From NCBI RefSeq assembly GCF_013407925.2, contig NZ_CP060201.1, forward strand, positions 3,906,001 to 3,970,000: a stretch of 64,000 bases of DNA. Direction: 5' to 3'. Origin of the DNA: Pseudomonas protegens (GTDB lineage: Bacteria > Pseudomonadota > Gammaproteobacteria > Pseudomonadales > Pseudomonadaceae). Of the stretch, positions 8,450-16,997 are shown in pieces. The notes under the pieces are model-generated. The model ran no database searches and was not told the DNA's origin. It saw only the letters and a list, made by a program, of their open reading frames with translations. Within the stretch, counting starts at the first letter, position 1, and each line of letters starts with the position of its first letter. Made by a program: the position numbers and the translations under genes.

Positions 8450-10627
8450 TTACAGGCCGTTCTTGGCCTTGAACTCGCGACGCCGACGGTGCAGGACCGG
8501 CTCGGTGTAGCCGTTAGGCTGCTTGGTGCCTTCGATCACCAGTTCCAGGGCGGCCTGGAAGGCGATGTTGCTGTCGAAGTCCGGCGCCAGCGGGCGGTAC
8601 AGCGGGTCGCCGGCGTTCTGCCGGTCAACCACCGGAGCCATGCGCTTGAGGCTTTCCAGCACCTGCTCCTGGGTCACCACGCCGTGGCGCAGCCAGTTGG
8701 CGATGTGCTGGCTGGAGATGCGCAGGGTGGCGCGGTCTTCCATCAGGCCGACATCATTGATGTCCGGCACCTTGGAGCAACCCACGCCCTGGTCGATCCA
8801 GCGCACCACGTAACCGAGAATGCCCTGGGCGTTGTTGTCCAGTTCGTTCTTGATCTGCTCCGGCGTCCAGTTCGGGTTGACCGCCAGCGGGATGGTCAGG
8901 ATGTCGTCCACCGAAGCGCGGGCACGCTTGGCCAGTTCGGCCTGGCGGGCGAACACGTCGACCTTGTGGTAGTGCAGCACGTGCAGCGCGGCGGCGGTTG
9001 GCGACGGCACCCAGGCGGTGTTGGCACCGGCCAGCGGGTGGGCGATCTTCTGTTCGAGCATGGCGGCCATCAGGTCCGGCATGGCCCACATGCCCTTGCC
9101 GATCTGCGCGCGGCCTTGCAGGCCGGTGGACAGGCCGATATCGACGTTCCAGTTCTCGTAGGCGCCGATCCATTTCTCGGCCTTCATGTCGGCCTTGCGC
9201 ACCATGGCGCCGGCTTCCATGGAGGTGTGGATCTCGTCGCCGGTGCGGTCGAGGAAGCCGGTGTTGATGAACACCACGCGCTCGCTGGCGGCCTTGATGC
9301 AGGCCTTGAGGTTGACCGTGGTGCGGCGCTCCTCGTCCATGATCCCGACTTTCAGGATGTTGCGCGGCAGGCTCAGCACCTCTTCGATGCGGCCGAACAG
9401 TTCGTTGGTGAACGCCGCTTCTTCAGGGCCGTGCATCTTCGGCTTGACGATGTACACCGAGCCGGTGCGGCTGTTCTTGCGCGAGGTGTTGCCGTTGAGG
9501 TTGTGGATCGCCGCGAGGCTGGTGACCAGGCCGTCGAGGATGCCTTCCGGCACTTCGTTGCCGTGCTTGTCGAGGATCGCGTCGATGGTCATCAGGTGAC
9601 CGACGTTACGCACGAACAGCAGCGAGCGGCCGTGCAGCTTCACCGGCTCGCCGTTGGCGCCAGTGTATTCGCGGTCGGCGTTCATGGTGCGGGTGAAGGA
9701 CTTGCCACCCTTGCTCACTTCTTCCGCGAGGTCGCCCTTCATCAGGCCGAGCCAGTTGCGGTAGATCACCACCTTGTCATCGGCATCGACGGCGGCAACC
9801 GAGTCTTCGCAGTCCATGATGGTGGTCAGGGCCGCTTCCATCAGCAGGTCCTTGACCCCGGCGGCGTCGGTTTGGCCGATTGGGCTTGCGGCGTCGATCT
9901 GGATCTCGAAGTGCAGGCCGTGGTGCTTGAGCAGGATCGCGGTCGGGGCCGCGGCATCGCCCTGGTAGCCGATCAGTTGCGCGTCGTCGCGCAGGCCGCT
10001 GTTGCTGCCGCCCTTGAGGCCGACCACCAGCTTGCCGCCGACAATCTTGTAGCTCACCGAGTCGACGTGGGAGCCGGCGGTCAGCGGCGCTGACTCATCG
10101 AGGAAGGCGCGGGCGAAGGCGATGACCTTGTCCCCGCGGACCTTGTTGTAGCCTTTGCCCTTTTCCGCGCCATCGGCTTCGCTGATGGCGTCGGTGCCGT
10201 ACAGCGCGTCGTACAGCGAGCCCCAGCGGGCGTTGGAGGCGTTGAGGGCGAAGCGTGCATTCATCACCGGCACCACCAGCTGCGGGCCGGCCATGTGGGC
10301 GATTTCTTCATCGACGTTTTGCGTCGTGGCCTGGAAATCCGCCGCTTCTGGCAGCAGGTAACCAATGTCTTGCAGGAAGGCTTTATAAGCCACGGCATCG
10401 TGTGCCTGGCCGGCGCGGGACTGGTGCCAGGCATCGATGCGCGCCTGGAAATCGTCGCGTTTGGCGAGTAGGGCTTTGTTCTTCGGTGCCAGGTCGTGAA
10501 TGACCTTGTCGGCACCGGCCCAGAACGCGTCGGCGGTGAGGCCGGTACCGGGAATGGCTTCGTTGTTCACGAAGTCGAACAGGACTCTGGCGACCTGCAG
10601 GCCACCGACTTGAACGTGTTCAGTCAT
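8450..10627 (-). CDS. glcB: Malate synthase G
   Basis: 725 aa, the full length of the G isoform (about 720 aa; the A isoform is about 530). It condenses glyoxylate with acetyl-CoA to malate in the glyoxylate bypass and glycolate use. Family signatures include [37 protein letters not shown], the metal-site region [12 protein letters not shown], and the C-terminal region [20 protein letters not shown]. The ATG at 10627 is preceded by GAGGCAAGC; a GTG 12 bp upstream is less likely. It is monocistronic between two strong boundaries. PAO1 glcB (PA0482) lies in the same order. Confidence 0.97.
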   Translation of the reverse strand: MTEHVQVGGLQVARVLFDFVNNEAIPGTGLTADAFWAGADKVIHDLAPKNKALLAKRDDFQARIDAWHQSRAGQAHDAVAYKAFLQDIGYLLPEAADFQATTQNVDEEIAHMAGPQLVVPVMNARFALNASNARWGSLYDALYGTDAISEADGAEKGKGYNKVRGDKVIAFARAFLDESAPLTAGSHVDSVSYKIVGGKLVVGLKGGSNSGLRDDAQLIGYQGDAAAPTAILLKHHGLHFEIQIDAASPIGQTDAAGVKDLLMEAALTTIMDCEDSVAAVDADDKVVIYRNWLGLMKGDLAEEVSKGGKSFTRTMNADREYTGANGEPVKLHGRSLLFVRNVGHLMTIDAILDKHGNEVPEGILDGLVTSLAAIHNLNGNTSRKNSRTGSVYIVKPKMHGPEEAAFTNELFGRIEEVLSLPRNILKVGIMDEERRTTVNLKACIKAASERVVFINTGFLDRTGDEIHTSMEAGAMVRKADMKAEKWIGAYENWNVDIGLSTGLQGRAQIGKGMWAMPDLMAAMLEQKIAHPLAGANTAWVPSPTAAALHVLHYHKVDVFARQAELAKRARASVDDILTIPLAVNPNWTPEQIKNELDNNAQGILGYVVRWIDQGVGCSKVPDINDVGLMEDRATLRISSQHIANWLRHGVVTQEQVLESLKRMAPVVDRQNAGDPLYRPLAPDFDSNIAFQAALELVIEGTKQPNGYTEPVLHRRRREFKAKNGL

Positions 10628-10826
10628 TGCTTGCCTCACTCTGCTCAGCTATTTCGCTTTTCAGCTCTTCAAATTAACAATGAAGCCGGCGGCCATTTAA
10701 AGCACAACCCTGTTCACCAGTACATGCCATTGCGGGCGGCTGGGTGCTTCCAATCAACGGCAGAGCCTTGCTGATGGGGGGTTGCAGGGGTTGCAGTCAG
10801 GCCTTGGCGGACATCGTTCCAACGTT

Positions 10827-10854
10827 ATGTAGTGCGCGCTGCGGCATACTACAT
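10827..10854. promoter_or_regulatory. Inverted repeat upstream of glcB, operator candidate
   Basis: ATGTAGT at 10827-10833 and ACTACAT at 10848-10854 form perfect 7-bp arms 14 bp apart, about 200 bp upstream of the glcB start. The arm size and spacing fit a dimeric regulator. The protein that would bind is unknown. Confidence 0.4.
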
Positions 10855-11015
10855 GATGAATTGCGGTTGTGAAAATTAGACTAAATTCGTCGTTCCGCGA
10901 CTTAAGAATGCAGTGCGGTCACGCTGGGAAACGCGGTGTTCTCAAAAGGCCGGTGGATTGTTCCATATAAATACAAAAAGTTGTACACGATTTGTGTTTT
11001 GCCCTGCGCGCCCGC

Positions 11016-11097
11016 GTCGGAGCCGGCTTGCCGGCGAATGGGCCTTCGGGGTTTGCGTCGGCCTTGCGGGCACTTTCGCTGGCAAGCCAGCTCCTAC
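11016..11097. repeat. REP inverted pair
   Basis: GTCGGAGCCGGCTTGCCGGC at 11016 faces TTTCGCTGGCAAGCCAGCTC ending near 11097. It belongs to the same family as the other GTAGGAGC-type units in the window. Confidence 0.85.
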
Positions 11098-11181
11098 ACA
11101 AGCTGCTGCGATATGGGCTGGAAGGCGCGGGGAATGAGGCTGCCTATAATTGCTCTTTCATCATGAAAAGAGGGCTGCGCC

Positions 11182-11700
11182 ATGGACCATCTCGTTCTCA
11201 CGGTATTCGCCCCGGACAAGGCCGGACAGGTCGAGCGGATCGCCCAGTGCATCGCCGAACATGGCGGCAACTGGCTGGAAAGTCGCCTGTCGCGCATGGC
11301 CGGGCAGTTTGCCGGCATCCTGCGGGTCGGGGTCCCGGCCGAGGCCTACGATGAGCTGGTGGATGCCTTGCAGGGGCTGTCGGCCCAGGGCATTCGGGTG
11401 TTGATCGCCGAAAGTGGCATCGAGCAGTCCTGCACCTGGAAACCCATCGCCATGGAGCTGGTGGGCAACGATCGCCCGGGGATCGTTCGCGACATCACGC
11501 GCTTGCTGGCGGAGCAGGGGGTCAATCTCGAACGGCTGGTGACCGAGGTGCGTCCGGCGCCCATGAGCAGCGAGCCGCTGTTTCATGCCGAGGCGATTCT
11601 GGCGGTGCCCCTGACCTTGTCCCTGGAGGTATTGCAGTCGCGCCTGGAAACCCTGGCCGACGACCTGATGGTGGAGTTGGTGCTGCGCAGCGAGGTCTGA
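11182..11700 (+). CDS. GcvR-like ACT-domain regulator
   Basis: 172 aa made of two ACT domains: about 1-80, starting MDHLVLTVFAPDKAGQVERI, and about 90-170, starting MELVGNDRPGIVRDIT. This is the architecture of the glycine cleavage system repressor GcvR, which binds amino acids and modulates GcvA by protein contact rather than by binding DNA. E. coli GcvR is slightly longer (about 190 aa). No gcv genes are adjacent. The gene starts after a CGCC spacer behind an AGAGGGC ribosome site and is monocistronic. Confidence 0.82.
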   Translation: MDHLVLTVFAPDKAGQVERIAQCIAEHGGNWLESRLSRMAGQFAGILRVGVPAEAYDELVDALQGLSAQGIRVLIAESGIEQSCTWKPIAMELVGNDRPGIVRDITRLLAEQGVNLERLVTEVRPAPMSSEPLFHAEAILAVPLTLSLEVLQSRLETLADDLMVELVLRSEV

Positions 11701-11711
11701 ACCCCGTCCCG

Positions 11712-11754
11712 CAGGTTATCCCAGTAATCCGTGCATGCGCCTGTGGATAACCTG
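11712..11754. repeat. Inverted repeat carrying a DnaA-box-like sequence
   Basis: CAGGTTATCC (11712-11721) and GGATAACCTG (11745-11754) are perfect 10-bp inverted arms with 23 bp between them. The right arm overlaps TGTGGATAA (11742-11750), a perfect 9-mer DnaA box. A second TGTGGATAA lies at 11854-11862. Confidence 0.6.
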
Positions 11755-11877
11755 TAGAGACCCGGCGCCAGCCCAACAGCGCCGTGGCTTAGCGCGCTCT
11801 GATCAAAAAACCAGCAGTTTCAAGGGCTTGTGCACAAAGGGCGGGGATCAGGTTGTGGATAACCTTGGGAAGAACCG

Positions 11878-11906
11878 CTGCAGGCCACGACTGGCATGGC
11901 CTGCAG
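11878..11906. terminator. Hairpin between gcvR-like gene and rarD, possible terminator
   Basis: CTGCAGGCCA and TGGCCTGCAG form a perfect 10-bp stem around a 9-nt loop. The nearest T-run (TTTTTT at 11918) is 11 nt downstream, longer than usual, so termination is plausible but not certain. It lies at the convergent ends of the two genes. Confidence 0.5.
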
Positions 11907-11925
11907 AATGTTGGGCGTTTTTTGA

Positions 11926-12813
11926 TCAGCGGCGGCCGCGCAGGCTCAGCCAGGCATCGACGCTGTACACCGCCAGTCCCGCCCAGATGAACATGAAGGC
12001 CAGCAGGGTGCTGGAGGACAGGTGTTCGTCAAACAGCAGCACCGCCTGCAGCAGCACCAGGGTCGGCGCCAGATACTGCAGGAAGCCCAGGGTGGTGTAG
12101 GGCAGGTCGCGGGCGGCGGCGTTGAAGCACACCAGGGGAATCAGCGTGACTGGACCTGCGGCCACCAGCCACCAGGCTTGGGAGCTGCTCCAGAATTCGG
12201 CATGGGCGCTGCTGGCATCGGGGTGCAGCAGGAGCCAGCCCAGGGCGATGGGCACCAGCATCCAGGTTTCCACCACCAGCCCGGGCAGGGCCTTGACCGG
12301 CGCCTGTTTACGGATCAGCCCATAGAAGCCGAAGCTCAGCGCCAGGATCAGCGACACCCAGGGCAGGCTGCCCACTTGCCACACTTGCTGGGCCACCCCC
12401 AGCGCCGCGAGGATCACCGCCAGCCACTGCAGGCGCCGCAGGCGTTCGCCGAGAATCAGCATGCCCAGCAGCACATTGACCAGGGGGTTGATGTAGTAGC
12501 CCAGGCTGGCTTCGAGCATGCGTCCGTTGTTCACCGCCCAGACATAGGTCAGCCAGTTGCCGGCGATCAGGGTGCCGCTCAGGGCCAGGATCGCCAGGCG
12601 CTTGGGGTTGTCCCGCAGCTCGCGCCACCAGCCCGGATGTTTCCACACCATCAGCAACAGGGCGCCGAACAGCGCCGACCAGAGTACCCGGTGGATGATG
12701 ATTTCCACCGCGGGAACGCTGGCGATGGCTTTGAAATAGAGCGGAAACAGACCCCAGATGATGTAGGCGGTCAGGCCCAGGATGTACCCGCGACGCGGGT
12801 TGGCGGCTTGCAT
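11926..12813 (-). CDS. rarD: RarD-type EamA permease
   Basis: 295-aa inner-membrane protein with about ten hydrophobic helices and two EamA halves. The start NPRRGYILGLTAYIIWGLFPLYFKA is typical of the RarD/chloramphenicol-sensitive protein family, members of the drug/metabolite transporter superfamily. The second half has LGFLQYLAPTLVLL and LLAFMFIWAGLAVYS. The transported substrate is unknown; the name comes from an old chloramphenicol phenotype. It stands alone on the minus strand. PAO1 has a rarD homologue in the same order. Confidence 0.87.
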   Translation of the reverse strand: MQAANPRRGYILGLTAYIIWGLFPLYFKAIASVPAVEIIIHRVLWSALFGALLLMVWKHPGWWRELRDNPKRLAILALSGTLIAGNWLTYVWAVNNGRMLEASLGYYINPLVNVLLGMLILGERLRRLQWLAVILAALGVAQQVWQVGSLPWVSLILALSFGFYGLIRKQAPVKALPGLVVETWMLVPIALGWLLLHPDASSAHAEFWSSSQAWWLVAAGPVTLIPLVCFNAAARDLPYTTLGFLQYLAPTLVLLQAVLLFDEHLSSSTLLAFMFIWAGLAVYSVDAWLSLRGRR

Positions 12814-12940
12814 GCAAAGTCCTTGCTTAGGCAGCTAACAAAGCCGCGATTGTAAGGAGATTTGTCTAGACCTGTCCTGACTTTTGCACCGCCCGTTTCT
12901 TTGGAGGAGGGCTTGTGGGCAATGGCAAACTTACGGGCCT

Positions 12941-13057
12941 CTTCGCTGGCGAGCCAGCTCCTACAGTTGGCGTTGTATCAAGGCGGATTCTTGTAGGAGC
13001 CGGCTTGCCGGCGAAGGCGATCTCATGGGCCCCTTCGCTGGCAAGCCAGCTCCTGCA
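12941..13057. repeat. Cluster of three REP units
   Basis: CTTCGCTGGCGAGCCAGCTC at 12941, GTAGGAGCCGGCTTGCCGGC at about 12993, and CTTCGCTGGCAAGCCAGCTC at about 13033 give alternating orientation. The last unit touches the srkA 3' end and could protect that mRNA. Confidence 0.88.
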
Positions 13058-13064
13058 GGCAGGG

Positions 13065-14039
13065 TCAGAACAGCCTGAGGGGTTCTTCGTTGAGGGCGGC
13101 CAGTTGCTCGCGCAGGGCCAGGACCTGTTCGCCCCAGTAACGCTCGCTGCCGAACCAGGGAAAGCTGTGGGGGAACGCCGGGTCGTCCCAGCGCCGCGCC
13201 AGCCAGGCGCTGTAGTGCATCAGGCGCAGGGCCCGCAGCGGTTCGATCAGGGCCAGCTCCCGCGGGTCGAAATCGTGGAACTCGCTGTAGCCGTCCATCA
13301 GTTCCGAGAGCTGGCCGAGGCAGTCCTGGCGATCGCCGGCGAGCATCATCCACAGGTCCTGCACGGCAGGCCCCATGCGGCAGTCATCCAGGTCGACGAT
13401 GTGGAACATCTCGTCGCGGCACATCATGTTGCCCGGGTGGCAATCGCCGTGCATGCGGATGTTCTGGTGCGGGGTGTTCTGGTAGACGTCTTCCACCCGC
13501 TTGAGCAGGTCCCGGGCCACGGACTCGTAGGCCGGCAGCAGGCTCTTGGGAATGAAGTTGCCTTGCAGCAGGGTGGCCAGGGACTCGTGGCCGAAGTTCT
13601 GCACCCCCAGGGCTTCGCGGTGCTCGAAGGGGCGGGTCGCGCCCACCGCGTGCAGGCGCCCGAGCAACTGGCCGAGGCGATAGAGCTGGTCCAGGTTGCC
13701 CGGTTCCGGTGCCCTTCCGCCGCGGCGGGGAAACAGGGCGAAGCGGAAACCGGCGTGTTCGAACAGGCTGGCGCCGTCGTGGATGATCGGCGCCACCACC
13801 GGCACCTCGCACTCGGCCAGTTCGAAGGTGAAGCGGTGCTCTTCGAGAATGGCTTCGTTGGTCCAGCGCTGGGGCCGGTAGAACTTGGCGATCAGTGGCT
13901 CGCTTTCGTCGATACCCACCTGATAGACGCGGTTTTCGTAGCTGTTGAGCGCCAACACGCGGGCGTCGCTGAGAAAACCGATGCTTTCAACGGCGTCCAG
14001 AACCAGGTCGGGGGTCAGTGTTTCAAACGGGTGCGACAT
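13065..14039 (-). CDS. srkA: Stress response Ser/Thr protein kinase, YihE/SrkA family
   Basis: 324 aa with an aminoglycoside-phosphotransferase-like kinase fold. The start FETLTPDLVLDAVESIGF and the segment ALNSYENRVYQVGIDESEPLIAKFYRPQRW hold the ATP-anchoring Lys. The catalytic HGDCHPGNMMCRD motif is at about 196-208, and the metal Asp lies in IVDLDDCRMGP at about 214-224. E. coli SrkA counters MazEF-mediated death under stress, which is known for the family and not shown here. It stands alone between REP clusters. PAO1 carries the homologue in the same place. Confidence 0.9.
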   Translation of the reverse strand: MSHPFETLTPDLVLDAVESIGFLSDARVLALNSYENRVYQVGIDESEPLIAKFYRPQRWTNEAILEEHRFTFELAECEVPVVAPIIHDGASLFEHAGFRFALFPRRGGRAPEPGNLDQLYRLGQLLGRLHAVGATRPFEHREALGVQNFGHESLATLLQGNFIPKSLLPAYESVARDLLKRVEDVYQNTPHQNIRMHGDCHPGNMMCRDEMFHIVDLDDCRMGPAVQDLWMMLAGDRQDCLGQLSELMDGYSEFHDFDPRELALIEPLRALRLMHYSAWLARRWDDPAFPHSFPWFGSERYWGEQVLALREQLAALNEEPLRLF

Positions 14040-14124
14040 GCTTACTCCTGCTCGCAGCAGGCTGCCGCGTCCGGCCAGGCATGGTAACGCAGACGGGGAG
14101 CCAGTGGGGGAGGGTTTGCTGGTG

Positions 14125-14148
14125 GTTCGCCGGCGAGCCGGCTCCTAC
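14125..14148. repeat. Single REP unit
   Basis: GTTCGCCGGCGAGCCGGCTCCTAC lies in the short gap between the PhoX-like gene and srkA. Confidence 0.75.
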
Positions 14149-14180
14149 GAAGGGAGGAGCCGGTGGGCACAGCGCAAGGA

Positions 14181-16085
14181 TCAGGCGCCGATGACGCCGC
14201 CGTCTTCCCGGGTAATGGCCATTACCGAGGAGCGCGGCTTGCCGTTGGGCAGGTGCTCGGGGAAGGTCGAGCCGCCGTTTTCCCCGGGGTGCTGGATGCC
14301 GACGAACAGGGTCTTCTGGTCCGGGGCGAAGGCGATCCCGGTGACCTCGCAACCTACCGGCCCGACCATGAAGCGGCGGATCTCGCCGCTGTCCGGGTCG
14401 GCGCAGAGCATCTGGTTGTTGCCCATGCCGGCGAAATCGCCGCTGTTGCTGTAGTCGCCGTCGGTGAGGATCCACAGGCGTCCGGCCTGGTCGAAACCCA
14501 GGCCGTCGGGGCTGTTGAACATGTTCTCTGGGGTGATGTTGGACGAGCCGCCCTTGGGCTGGCCGGCGTGTACGCTCGGGTTGCCGGCGACCACGAACAG
14601 GTCCCAGGAGAAGTTCATGGCGCCATGATCGTCATTGCCGGTGCGCCAGCGCAGGATCTGCCCGTAGACGTTCTTCTCCCGCGGGTTGGGTCCGCCCACT
14701 GGCTGGCCGTCTTCGCCGCGTTTGACGTTGTTGGTCAGGGTGCAATAGACCTGGCCGTCCTTGGGGCTGACCACAATCCATTCCGGGCGGTCCATGCGGG
14801 TGGCCTGGACCACGCTGGCGGCCAGGCGCGCCTGGATCAGCACCTGGGCCTGGTCGGCAAAACCGCTGCTGGCGTCGATGCCGTTCTTGCCGTGGGTCAG
14901 CTCGATCCACTGGCCCTGGCCCTTGGGCCGGTCCGGATTGCCATCACCGGCATCGAAGCGCGCCACGTACAGGGTGCCGTGGTCCAGCAGGTCGCGGTTG
15001 GCCTTGGGGTTGCGCTGGTTGATCTTGTCGCGGCTGATGAACTTGTAGATGAACTCGCCACGCTCGTCGTCGCCCATGTAGACCACGGCGCGGCCGTCGC
15101 GGGTTTGCGCCAGGGCGGCATTTTCATGCTTGAAGCGGCCCAGGGCGGTGCGCTTGACCGGGGTCGATTGCGGGTCGAAGGGGTCGATTTCCACCACCCA
15201 GCCGTGGCGGTTGAGCTCGTTGGGGTTCTTCGCCAGGTCGAAACGCGGATCGTGCAAGTGCCAGTTGATGTCCTTGCTGGCCACCACGGCGCCGTAGCGC
15301 TTCTGCGCGGCGTCGAACTTCTGCTCGGGGTTGCTGCTGCCGAAACAGTCGGTGAAGTTCTCTTCGCAGGTCAGGTAGGTGCCCCAGGGCGTCTTGCCGT
15401 TGGCGCAGTTCTGGAAGGTGCCGAGGACGTGCTTGCCCTTGGGGTCGGCCGCGGTCTTGAGCAGGTCGTGGCCGGCGGCGGGACCGCTGAGGCGGATCGG
15501 CGTGTTGCCGTGGATGCGCCGGTTGTAGCGCGAGCCCTGGACGAACTGCCATTGGCCGTGCTTGTGCTGCACCTCGATCACCGACACGCCTTCGCTGGCC
15601 TGGGCCTTGCGCACGTCTTCGGCGGATTGCGGCTGGCCGCCGTGGGGATAGAGGTAGCGGTAGTTGGTGTATTCGTTGTTGATCGCCATCAGCGCCCGGT
15701 GCTTGTCGTCCGGGAAGGCGAACAGGCTCATGCCGTCGTTGTTGTCGCCGAACTGCACTTCCTGGGCCTGGGCGGTGCCATTGCCGCTGGGGTCGAAGGC
15801 CGGTCCGTTCTTGGCCAGCGGCTGGCCCCAGCTGATCAGCACCGAGGATTTGTAGCCCGGTGGCAGGGTGATGCTATCGCTGGTGGCGGCGGCGATGCCG
15901 GTAAAGCCCAGCAGTTGGCTGGTGCCGGCGCTGACACCGGCGGCCAGGGCGCTGCGGCCGAGCAGTCCGCCACCGAGAAACAGCGCGGCGCCGCACAGGG
16001 CCCCGGCACCGATGAAACCGCGGCGGCTGAGGCCGACCATCTGTTCCAGGTCGGTGGGTTGGTCTTCTTCCAATAGCAGGCTCAT
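14181..16085 (-). CDS. PhoX-like (DUF839) protein exported by Tat
   Basis: 634 aa counted from the ATG at 16085, preceded by AGGGAGCCTGAT. The N-terminus has a twin-arginine signal, with SRRGFIGAG at about 20-28 followed by a hydrophobic stretch, so it is folded in the cytoplasm and exported. The rest is a DUF839 beta-propeller of the PhoX family, with WGQPL, FGDNNDGMSLF, TCEENFTDCFG and MGNNQMLCADPDSGEIRRF. PhoX enzymes are calcium- and iron-dependent phosphatases. Whether this paralogue is an active phosphatase cannot be decided from sequence alone. No Pho box is obvious upstream, and phoB/R are not nearby. Confidence 0.83.
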   Translation of the reverse strand: MSLLLEEDQPTDLEQMVGLSRRGFIGAGALCGAALFLGGGLLGRSALAAGVSAGTSQLLGFTGIAAATSDSITLPPGYKSSVLISWGQPLAKNGPAFDPSGNGTAQAQEVQFGDNNDGMSLFAFPDDKHRALMAINNEYTNYRYLYPHGGQPQSAEDVRKAQASEGVSVIEVQHKHGQWQFVQGSRYNRRIHGNTPIRLSGPAAGHDLLKTAADPKGKHVLGTFQNCANGKTPWGTYLTCEENFTDCFGSSNPEQKFDAAQKRYGAVVASKDINWHLHDPRFDLAKNPNELNRHGWVVEIDPFDPQSTPVKRTALGRFKHENAALAQTRDGRAVVYMGDDERGEFIYKFISRDKINQRNPKANRDLLDHGTLYVARFDAGDGNPDRPKGQGQWIELTHGKNGIDASSGFADQAQVLIQARLAASVVQATRMDRPEWIVVSPKDGQVYCTLTNNVKRGEDGQPVGGPNPREKNVYGQILRWRTGNDDHGAMNFSWDLFVVAGNPSVHAGQPKGGSSNITPENMFNSPDGLGFDQAGRLWILTDGDYSNSGDFAGMGNNQMLCADPDSGEIRRFMVGPVGCEVTGIAFAPDQKTLFVGIQHPGENGGSTFPEHLPNGKPRSSVMAITREDGGVIGA

Positions 16086-16168
16086 ATCAGGCTCCCTGAA
16101 GGTTTTTGCAGCCACCTTAGTGAGCCTCTATGACGAACAGGTTGCAGTCGCAAGTCGCCGGATCCGCC

Positions 16169-16933
16169 TTAGAGCGGGGTGCCGAGCAGGACCTGGGCGG
16201 GGGAGAAGTGCACCTGGACGGCCTGGGTTTCGCCAAGCCCGAGGTCTTTGAGCCGGCGGGGCTCGGCCAGGGCGCAGAGGGTCTGGCCATTGGGCAGCAC
16301 GACTCTGACTTCGCAGGGGCCATCTTCGGCGTCGAGAATCTGCTCGATGGCGCCGCTCAGGCAATTGTGTCCAGTTGTTGCCGGAGCGCCGATGGGGTGC
16401 AGCTCCAGCCAGCCGGCCTTGATCAGCGCCACCACCTCGGTGCCGGGGGCCAGCTCCAGGCGCTGGGTGCTGTCGTGGGTGATTTGCGCCTTGAGGATCA
16501 GGCCCTCGGCCAGAGCCAGGCTGATCAGGTCGTTGCAGCCTTGGGGGGCAATGGCCTGGACCTTGCCGTGCAACTGGTTGCGGGCGCTGGTGCGCAGCAT
16601 CAGGCGTCCCAGCAGGTCGAGGTCGCTGGCCTCTTCCGCGGCTTCCAGGACCTGGGCTTGCAGGGCCTGCAGGCGTTGATAAAGGCGTAGCACGCGCTGG
16701 CCTTCGAGCGTCAGCCTGGCACCGCCGCCGCCCTTGCCGCCGACGCTGCGCTCGACCAGCGGGCTGGCGGCCAGGTTGTTCAGCTCGTCGATGGCGTCCC
16801 AGGCGGCCTTGTAGCTCAGGCCGGCGCTTTTTGCCGCGCGGGTGATGGAGCCCTGTTCGGCAATGTGCTGGAGCAGGGCGATGCGCTGCGGGCGGCGGAC
16901 GATGTGCTGAGTCAACAGAGTGGGCAGGGACAT
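16169..16933 (-). CDS. modE: ModE-type molybdate-responsive regulator
   Basis: 254 aa counted from the ATG at 16933. A LysR-like winged helix occupies about 1-110, with GSITRAAKSAGLSYKAAWDAIDELNNL followed by the ModE hallmark VGGKGGGGARLT. Two TOBE/Mop domains at about 120-185 and 190-254 (SARNQLHGKVQAI, GHNCLSGAIEQI) bind molybdate. ModE represses molybdate uptake genes when molybdate is present. The uptake genes modABC are not adjacent, so it acts at a distance. No strong ribosome site is seen before the chosen start, and a start further upstream is possible. PAO1 PA0487 is the positional match. Confidence 0.88.
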   Translation of the reverse strand: MSLPTLLTQHIVRRPQRIALLQHIAEQGSITRAAKSAGLSYKAAWDAIDELNNLAASPLVERSVGGKGGGGARLTLEGQRVLRLYQRLQALQAQVLEAAEEASDLDLLGRLMLRTSARNQLHGKVQAIAPQGCNDLISLALAEGLILKAQITHDSTQRLELAPGTEVVALIKAGWLELHPIGAPATTGHNCLSGAIEQILDAEDGPCEVRVVLPNGQTLCALAEPRRLKDLGLGETQAVQVHFSPAQVLLGTPL

Positions 16934-16997
16934 GGCGGGGCGGCTTCGGGCACTGACGGTGGACAGGGAGTTTGCGACTTGAGCGATGAGAGTCAAG

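Larger units (their letters stand above)
10628..11181. other. 554-bp non-coding region between glcB and the ACT-domain gene
   Basis: No gene is supported here. It should hold the glcB promoter (minus) and the promoter of the next gene (plus). It contains an ATGTAGT-N14-ACTACAT inverted repeat (10827-10854), an AT-rich stretch around 10960-10995, and a REP pair (11016-11097). Its length and AT-rich middle are unusual for this gene-dense window. Confidence 0.6.

Noticed and set aside
14163..16076. Plus-strand open frame opposite the PhoX-like gene
   Set aside because: No domain, no start signal, and amino-acid composition typical of antisense frames in GC-rich DNA. The minus-strand frame has a Tat signal and family motifs.
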